Part shown: one piece after another, positions 4,001-6,648 of the stretch
Layout: the number at the start of each line of letters is the position of its first letter
How positions within the stretch are numbered: position 1 is the first letter of the stretch
Assembly: GCA_026982835.1 (NCBI GenBank)
Contig: JALSGI010000011.1
Span: forward strand, 1-6,648
Source: Planctomycetota bacterium
GTDB lineage: Bacteria > Planctomycetota > Planctomycetia > Pirellulales > S012-138
Reading direction: 5' to 3'
DNA: 6,648 bases
The notes under the pieces: model-generated
Seen by the model: only the letters and a program-made list of their open reading frames with translations
Database searches by the model: none
Told to the model about the DNA's origin: nothing
Translations under genes and position numbers: made by a program

Positions 4001-6648
4001 ATCCTGTTGCTCTGGGAGCGTGACCCGATAGCTGGCCCGTTGCAGCAACCAGCCGTGGGGCTTGCGGCTCAAGCGGTCGGCTTGCTCCACCAGGAAGCGG
4101 TAGAACTCCTCGGGGACGAAGTAGTATTCGGGATTTTTTTCCTCGGGAACGTAAACCGAGTACACTTTTCCGCCAGGAGGCGGCTCCTGGGCCAAAGCGT
4201 GCCAGCTGCCTGCTCCCAGCAAGGCCAGCAGCAGCCCCGTTCCGGCCGCAGCGGAAAGACCGGCGGCCGAGGGAGGGGCCTTGGGGCCGCTGCGGCCCCG
4301 ATGGCGGGAAACCAATCCTAGGGCAACCACTCCGATCCACACTCCCCAGACGGCCCTTTGCGTCAGGTGCAGCCAGGGGGCGGGGGCCACCGCGGCGATC
4401 CACAGCGCCAGGGCCACGGCTCCGGCCGCCACCCGCCGGTAGCGCTTGCCCCCCCAGACCACAGCTCCGGCCACCACCAAGGCTGCCACGTAGCCGCTGA
4501 TCCGCCACCAGGGGGTCCAGGCCAGGGTCAGTTCCGGGAGTTCTTGCTTCGGGGAGAACTCCACCGCGGCGACGCGATGCCAGGGGGAGGTGGGGTTCCA
4601 GGCTGCGTGGTTCAGCAGCGGGCGTGCCGACCCCGAGGACTGGGACCGCCAGAGCCACTGGGCGGGGGAGATCCAGTGCGCCGGGAGCGGGCTCTCGGGG
4701 CCACTTTCCCCGCCGGAGGCATCCATCCAGGGAGGCAGTTCCGCCTCCTGCATGGTGAGCAGCACACACGGGCCTGCGGCCACCAGCTTCAGGCCGAAGC
4801 GCTGCTGGAGTTCGGCAAACGAGGCAAAGGAAACGCCCGCTGCGGAATGCAGGGGGGTGCGGGGGGTGAGGCCGGCTTGGGCCAGCCCCAGGCGATCTAG
4901 CAACAGAGGGATGTTTTTGTGGGCCAGCAGCCGACCGGCGCGGAGCAACAGGCTTCCCCAGTCTTGCGGGGCGTTGGCCGATGGGTGGAATTGGGCGGCA
5001 AGCACGCGGCGGGCTTGTTCCAGGCGCTTTCCCGGCGAATCCCCGCTGCCGGGGGCGGAGAGCACGTTCCGGGGGCTTTCCGGGGCACTTTCTCCGCCCA
5101 GGGGACCGAACCACCGCTGCCACAGGCTGGCCTTGCGGGGACCGGGGAGCTGAAGCTGCCGCCCGCTCCAGAGGGTCCAGCGGCCTGCCAGCATCGGGTA
5201 CTGGGCTTTCAGCCGCGGGGGAGCAAGCCGACCCCAGAAACCCTGCGGACGCCACCTTCCCCGCAGCCAGAACTCCAGCAGCAGCACCTGTTCCTTGACC
5301 AAGGTTTGGGGCACTTGCACGTGCAGGCGTCCCCGCTCCAGGTGCCATTGCTGGGGCCGCCCCTGGATGCTCAATGCCGTCACTTCCAATCCCGCCGGGA
5401 GGGAAAACTCCAACCGTCCCGAGGGGGGGTAATCCAGCAACAGCCCGCAGTGGTGCTCCAGAACGTGGGAAGGGGCGTCCCAATAGGTATCCACGCGCAG
5501 TTGCCAGACCACGGGTTGGAGCAGGGCGGGGTTGCTTTCTTCGTGCAGGGCCAGCAGGAACAACTCGGGTTGTTCGGCCAGGCGTTGCGGATCGTAATTC
5601 CAGGCGGCCAGGGGCTGCCAGGGGGAAGAAGGGCCTGGGGAAGTGGCGGCCGAGGGGATCAACGAACTGGTTTTCCAGACCAGCGGGAGCCAGCCTTGGC
5701 CCAGCACCGTCACCTCGCCGCGGGTGGTTTCCGCATTGGCCACGCCCACCAGGGGCACATGCTGCCAGCTCCGGGGATTCCAAGCGCCTTCCCAGCGAAG
5801 CTGCACCGTGGCCCCGGCGCGGATCGGCCGAGGGAACACCAGCTGGAAACGCCGACCCGGAGCGGCCACCGGCTCGGCCAGTTCTTCCAGCCGGGGCGGT
5901 TCCTCGCCCGAGGGCCAGCTCACATTGGGAAGCTCCGCGCCCGGGCTGAACACCAGCTCCAGGTGATCCACCTCCCCGCTTTGTGGTCGGATTTGCAATT
6001 CCACCTGGGCACTCCATCGCTGCGGCTGCACCCACACCCGCTGTTCTACGCCTACCTGGAATTGTGTCCTGACCGGCGCCAAAACCACCTGCCCGGAAAG
6101 TTCTCCCGGGGGCAGGCGCCACATCAGGGCCTGCTGGGGCAACCCGGGCAGCAGGCCGCGCACGGCTTGCGTTTCTTCTTCCTGCAGGGGGCTCTGGAGC
6201 ACGGGACTTTGCATCTGCGGCGGGGGACCTTCGCTCCAGGGGAAACAAAGCCACCGCGCCACCAGGGAGGAATCCTGCGGGAAGGCAACCGGCCACAGCT
6301 CCGCCAGCGGAATGGAACGCCGGTGGTGGATCACCCGCTGGTGCAGCTCCAGCCGAAACACCCCTTGCTGGCCGGCCGGGAGGGCCTCTCTCAGTTCCAT
6401 GTGGAGCCGTCGGCGTCCTTGGGCCAGGGGCTCCAGGTGCCAGCTGCGCAGCAGCTGAGCCGGTTCCGTTGTTACACGGTCCAGCGTCCAACCCGGCTCC
6501 AACACCGCTTCCAGGTGAAACACCTCTCCCCGCACTGGCTGCACCCGAAAGCCGACATGGGCCAGGTGCCTTCCCGGGGCCAGTTCCACGGCCGTGGCCA
6601 GGCTGATCCGCCACTGCGGCCTGGCCGGACCCACCACCAGCTGGATCG
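1055..6648 (-). CDS. Giant beta-rich, membrane-anchored protein of unknown function (5' end outside window)
   Basis: I do not recognise this family. The frame is open to the right edge with no stop, so the true start and N-terminus are missing. Residues here are numbered from the GTG at 6637. At least 1,860 residues precede the TAA at 1055-1057. In order, I see beta-rich modules (about 1-500), a helical segment (about 536-630), four hydrophobic segments (about 712-816), a Tyr/Pro-rich segment (822-849), more beta-rich modules (about 860-1780), and three hydrophobic segments at the C-terminus (about 1794-1857). No catalytic motif is visible. The positive-inside rule fits: KRYRR (731-735), RHRGR (777-781) and RQR (1819-1821) would be cytoplasmic, placing both beta-rich regions outside the membrane. 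Composition is extreme, with about 85 Trp and only 22 Lys. A structural or surface role in the planctomycete envelope is an inference. The alternative is two fused or separately translated proteins. Confidence 0.9.
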   Translation of the reverse strand, partial: IQLVVGPARPQWRISLATAVELAPGRHLAHVGFRVQPVRGEVFHLEAVLEPGWTLDRVTTEPAQLLRSWHLEPLAQGRRRLHMELREALPAGQQGVFRLELHQRVIHHRRSIPLAELWPVAFPQDSSLVARWLCFPWSEGPPPQMQSPVLQSPLQEEETQAVRGLLPGLPQQALMWRLPPGELSGQVVLAPVRTQFQVGVEQRVWVQPQRWSAQVELQIRPQSGEVDHLELVFSPGAELPNVSWPSGEEPPRLEELAEPVAAPGRRFQLVFPRPIRAGATVQLRWEGAWNPRSWQHVPLVGVANAETTRGEVTVLGQGWLPLVWKTSSLIPSAATSPGPSSPWQPLAAWNYDPQRLAEQPELFLLALHEESNPALLQPVVWQLRVDTYWDAPSHVLEHHCGLLLDYPPSGRLEFSLPAGLEVTALSIQGRPQQWHLERGRLHVQVPQTLVKEQVLLLEFWLRGRWRPQGFWGRLAPPRLKAQYPMLAGRWTLWSGRQLQLPGPRKASLWQRWFGPLGGESAPESPRNVLSAPGSGDSPGKRLEQARRVLAAQFHPSANAPQDWGSLLLRAGRLLAHKNIPLLLDRLGLAQAGLTPRTPLHSAAGVSFASFAELQQRFGLKLVAAGPCVLLTMQEAELPPWMDASGGESGPESPLPAHWISPAQWLWRSQSSGSARPLLNHAAWNPTSPWHRVAAVEFSPKQELPELTLAWTPWWRISGYVAALVVAGAVVWGGKRYRRVAAGAVALALWIAAVAPAPWLHLTQRAVWGVWIGVVALGLVSRHRGRSGPKAPPSAAGLSAAAGTGLLLALLGAGSWHALAQEPPPGGKVYSVYVPEEKNPEYYFVPEEFYRFLVEQADRLSRKPHGWLLQRASYRVTLPEQQDQPAQVLAFYYVRVFGTQKPIRLDFSHLPEELRPETVGINGMASPARWDQQGKLLVEVPEPGTYELELSFQPPVEKSDTASAFRLPVPAAISARLEVLAGEEPVALQVEPCLGSVQDQARGELWRGELGPVSQLGLRWQPYRQERPMRLEADQLLWLKIHPGSVVLEAQLHCRPLDVPLKQVEVWVDASLQLIPPESPLLQRFQWLQPGPEASFADAPAPGMRLLQLQFKEPVAGPVKIPLAFVMKDASGIGRWTIPLVQLRHTESLQHWIAISVDRTLEYQEQGQEELERLEADAFLAHWSQAEQPPEVSYDCGNRYPAGYALRTSPRVQGARVESLHRWNLYPGYAELVFQAQVEQQPPALFYQLSVPPGVRVLEVEVQRQQRWKPVRWGRWRQQVVFWLPEALPGFRVRLRGWTPLPAQGTWTVPALQLAQAASARHQVRLYHHGALRLTAPAASSPEVPPPSDQPELFPARQWTLAPGDPWPQVQLQPNRPRVTGQLDYTVLPGEDDHPWRIGCQLNLHVQQGAVSRVRFLARHLNRQQVRLLSPGRLELWTLPGQDDQLVYFPPQPLQERAQIRLEISWRPQPERDNPLPQLLPLGVQELQTYLLIPEAEASSPWQWRPRRLTPLALQGRPLAPVPRPRAMRALGPRWQLVLQPRQSAQRPLRLLLAHHQLAVSQGGQVLQHSHFLLSAPGETQCRFRLPPQARIVTIRLANQPATWRRERDGTVRVLLPVSPLPQVLNLVAQLPPVQLPRPGQASTYSPAVVQPLGLPPQRQLWTFAIPWQYRGSLHGGSPVSAAFPPRLWSQLLADQLAQVPALDQETTQLWWNRTAQVLQLFPLPPELEEPQAIDPAWHATWLAQQNLQQALRARRIDWSPPAPRPLQPQHQLLLHAQAATAPRLVLQARHAPLAGLPWWMWLLAPLGIGLAAWGAPLLVILRQRWPGWLLVLAGLVWLMGLHPGGVGVALIATGLATAWRTPP
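1067..1258 (-). other. C-terminal membrane anchor of the giant protein
   Basis: Residues about 1794-1857 hold three hydrophobic stretches: 1794-1818 (begins PWWMWLLAPLG), 1822-1838 (WPGWLLVLAGLVWLMGL) and 1841-1856 (GVGVALIATGLATAW). The basic RQR (1819-1821) between the first two should be cytoplasmic. The protein ends six residues later at Arg-Thr-Pro-Pro. The arrangement mirrors the end of the first unit (PWW followed by about three helices). Confidence 0.75.
1754..1915 (-). repeat. Beta module type B, copy 4 (giant protein residues 1575-1628)
   Basis: It reads CRFRLPPQARIVTIRLANQ, then W1600, then TVRVLLPVSPLPQVLNLVAQL. Of the other three it is closest in layout to copy 1 (LEFSLPAGLEVTALSIQG), about 1,170 residues away in the other unit. 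This supports a common origin of the two units. Confidence 0.45.
2246..2452 (-). repeat. Beta module type A, diverged copy 3 (giant protein residues 1396-1464)
   Basis: The segment begins CQLNLHVQQGAVSRVRFLAR and closes with LVYFPPQPLQERAQIRLEISW. It keeps the order of hydrophobic strands and the 'L-F--PL-----I-L-I' ending of the first two copies, but the 'GEV-HLE' phrase has become 'GAVSRVRF'. It is placed in this set by pattern only. Confidence 0.35.
2759..2920 (-). repeat. Beta module type B, copy 3 (giant protein residues 1240-1293)
   Basis: It reads LFYQLSVPPGVRVLEVEVQ, then a Trp/Arg-rich turn with W1264, W1269 and W1272, then VVFWLPEALPGFRVRLRGW. It has the same strand-Trp-strand-'(V/L)PE'-strand order as the other copies. 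Confidence 0.45.
3785..3955 (-). repeat. Beta module type B, copy 2 (giant protein residues 895-951)
   Basis: It reads IRLDFSHLPEELRPETVGIN, then W926, then KLLVEVPEPGTYELELSFQ. The same order of strand, Trp, 'L-V-VPE' and final alternating strand is seen at 407-460. This is the first clear beta module after the signal-peptide-like segment. Confidence 0.45.
4091..4174 (-). other. Tyr/Pro-rich segment opening the second unit
   Basis: Residues 822-849, just after the signal-peptide-like segment, read as two 'YVP/FVPEE' phrases: VYSVYVPEE (825-833), then EYYFVPEEFY (837-846). From memory, large uncharacterised planctomycete proteins often have a similar '(Y)VPeefY..L' phrase soon after a signal peptide. 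If so, this region is the mature N-terminus of what was once a separate secreted protein. That link is recollection and is not tested here. Confidence 0.45.
4190..4258 (-). other. Internal hydrophobic segment resembling a signal peptide
   Basis: Residues about 794-816 of the giant protein form a hydrophobic core (LSAAAGTGLLLALLGAG) ending in Ala-Leu-Ala before Gln-Glu-Pro. This is a textbook-looking type I signal peptidase site, with cleavage expected after Ala816. It is preceded by a basic stretch (SRHRGRSGPK, 777-786), so n-, h- and c-regions are all present, but more than 770 residues into an open frame. In the topology suggested by charge, this segment crosses outward and the Ala-Leu-Ala would be on the outer face, where signal peptidase works. 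It may simply be a fourth membrane helix. Confidence 0.6.
4310..4504 (-). other. Three predicted membrane helices ending the first unit of the giant protein
   Basis: Residues about 712-776 of the giant protein contain three hydrophobic stretches. They are 712-729 (begins RISGYVAALVV), 736-752 (VAAGAVALALWIAAVAP) and 762-776 (AVWGVWIGVVALGLV). Basic clusters KRYRR (731-735) and RHRGR (777-781) follow the first and third, so both should face the cytoplasm. A Pro-Trp-Trp (709-711) lies just before the first helix, as it does before the C-terminal helices (1794-1796). These are predictions by eye from hydrophobicity. Confidence 0.75.
4748..5032 (-). other. Helix-rich segment of the giant protein
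   Basis: Residues about 536-630 lack the alternating beta pattern of the rest. They contain probable helices (KRLEQARRVLAAQF, WGSLLLRAGRLLAHKN, IPLLLDRLGLAQAGL), then FAELQQRFGLKLVAAGPCVLLTM. That last phrase has the helix-plus-hairpin look of small domains in secretin/TonB-type short N-terminal regions. The resemblance is weak and I assign no family. The segment is bracketed by two near-identical linkers, GGES(A/G)PESP, at 514-522 and 642-650. Confidence 0.4.
5258..5419 (-). repeat. Beta module type B, copy 1 (giant protein residues 407-460)
   Basis: The pattern is 'aromatic-x-(S/R)-L-P-(P/A)-x-x-x-V-x-x-(L/I)-x-(I/L)', then a Trp about eight to twelve residues on, then a short strand ending in V-P. 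Here it reads LEFSLPAGLEVTALSIQG, then W431, then LHVQVP. Related segments lie at 895-951, 1240-1293 and 1575-1628, so the module occurs in both units. Confidence 0.5.
5786..6007 (-). repeat. Beta module type A, copy 2 (giant protein residues 211-284)
   Basis: The segment begins QVELQIRPQSGEVDHLELVF and closes with FQLVFPRPIRAGATVQLRWEG. The match to copy 1 is clearest over 'GEV-HLE' (221-227) and the following 'PG--L--V' (232-239). The two copies share a common ancestor or a strongly constrained fold. Confidence 0.5.
6329..6553 (-). repeat. Beta module type A, copy 1 (giant protein residues 29-103)
   Basis: The segment begins GFRVQPVRGEVFHLEAVLEP and ends in LRE-LPAGQQGVFRLELHQRV. It shares the phrase 'GEV-HLE----PG--L--V' with residues 211-284, where GEV starts at 221 rather than 37, a spacing of 184 residues. 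A more distant third copy lies at 1396-1464. The alternating hydrophobic pattern suggests a beta-sandwich. Confidence 0.5.

Noticed and set aside
3401..4321. 306-codon plus-strand open frame
   Set aside because: It is antisense to the giant gene, His/Gln/Gly-rich with no recognisable fold, and is explained by the complement of Trp/Leu/Gln-rich codons.
3810..6614. 934-codon open frame on the minus strand inside the giant gene
   Set aside because: It has the same shadow-frame composition (Gly/Ala/Pro/Arg), no domains and no start signal. The giant frame has the strand patterns, membrane segments and repeated modules.

Overview
The window is GC-rich DNA, roughly two thirds G+C by eye, and everything credible in it is encoded on the minus strand. 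The style suggests a planctomycete, possibly of the Pirellulales. The signs are a giant beta-rich, Trp/Arg/Gln-rich, membrane-anchored protein of no recognised family, a RimI whose 'AQLFF' and 'FYE..EDAYLM' segments recall planctomycete homologues, and an intergenic zone packed with short GC-rich hairpins. That assignment is inference from style and memory, not from a marker gene.

Layout in the direction of transcription, right to left. (1) From the right edge to 1055 runs one huge open frame of more than 1,860 codons, cut by the window edge at its 5' end. It looks like two related units in one polypeptide. Each unit is a long series of beta-sandwich-like modules, then a Pro-Trp-Trp motif, then about three membrane helices. 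The units are joined by a further hydrophobic stretch ending in a good signal-peptidase-like Ala-Leu-Ala. (2) From 1055 to 855 lies a possible 66-codon ORF. Its ATG overlaps the big gene's stop (TAATG) and its TGA overlaps the next gene's start (GTGA). It carries a CFHCHPC motif and is a candidate only. (3) From 858 to 337 is rimI, an N-alpha-acetyltransferase of the GNAT family, with a strong Shine-Dalgarno and a GTG start fixed by an in-frame stop just upstream. (4) From 336 to 1 there is no gene. This stretch holds at least seven short inverted repeats, several sharing the leader GGCGAGCC, an 8-bp tandem repeat of four units, a 23-bp direct repeat 280 bp apart, and a convincing intrinsic terminator (80-107) that would end the rimI transcript.

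The three minus-strand frames may form one transcription unit, but no functional link between the giant envelope protein and RimI is evident. The most unusual items are the two-unit architecture with its internal signal-peptide-like junction, the near absence of lysine (none in the last 595 residues), the tightly overlapping small ORF, and the hairpin repeat cluster. No known defence, CRISPR, mobile or biosynthetic system is visible.
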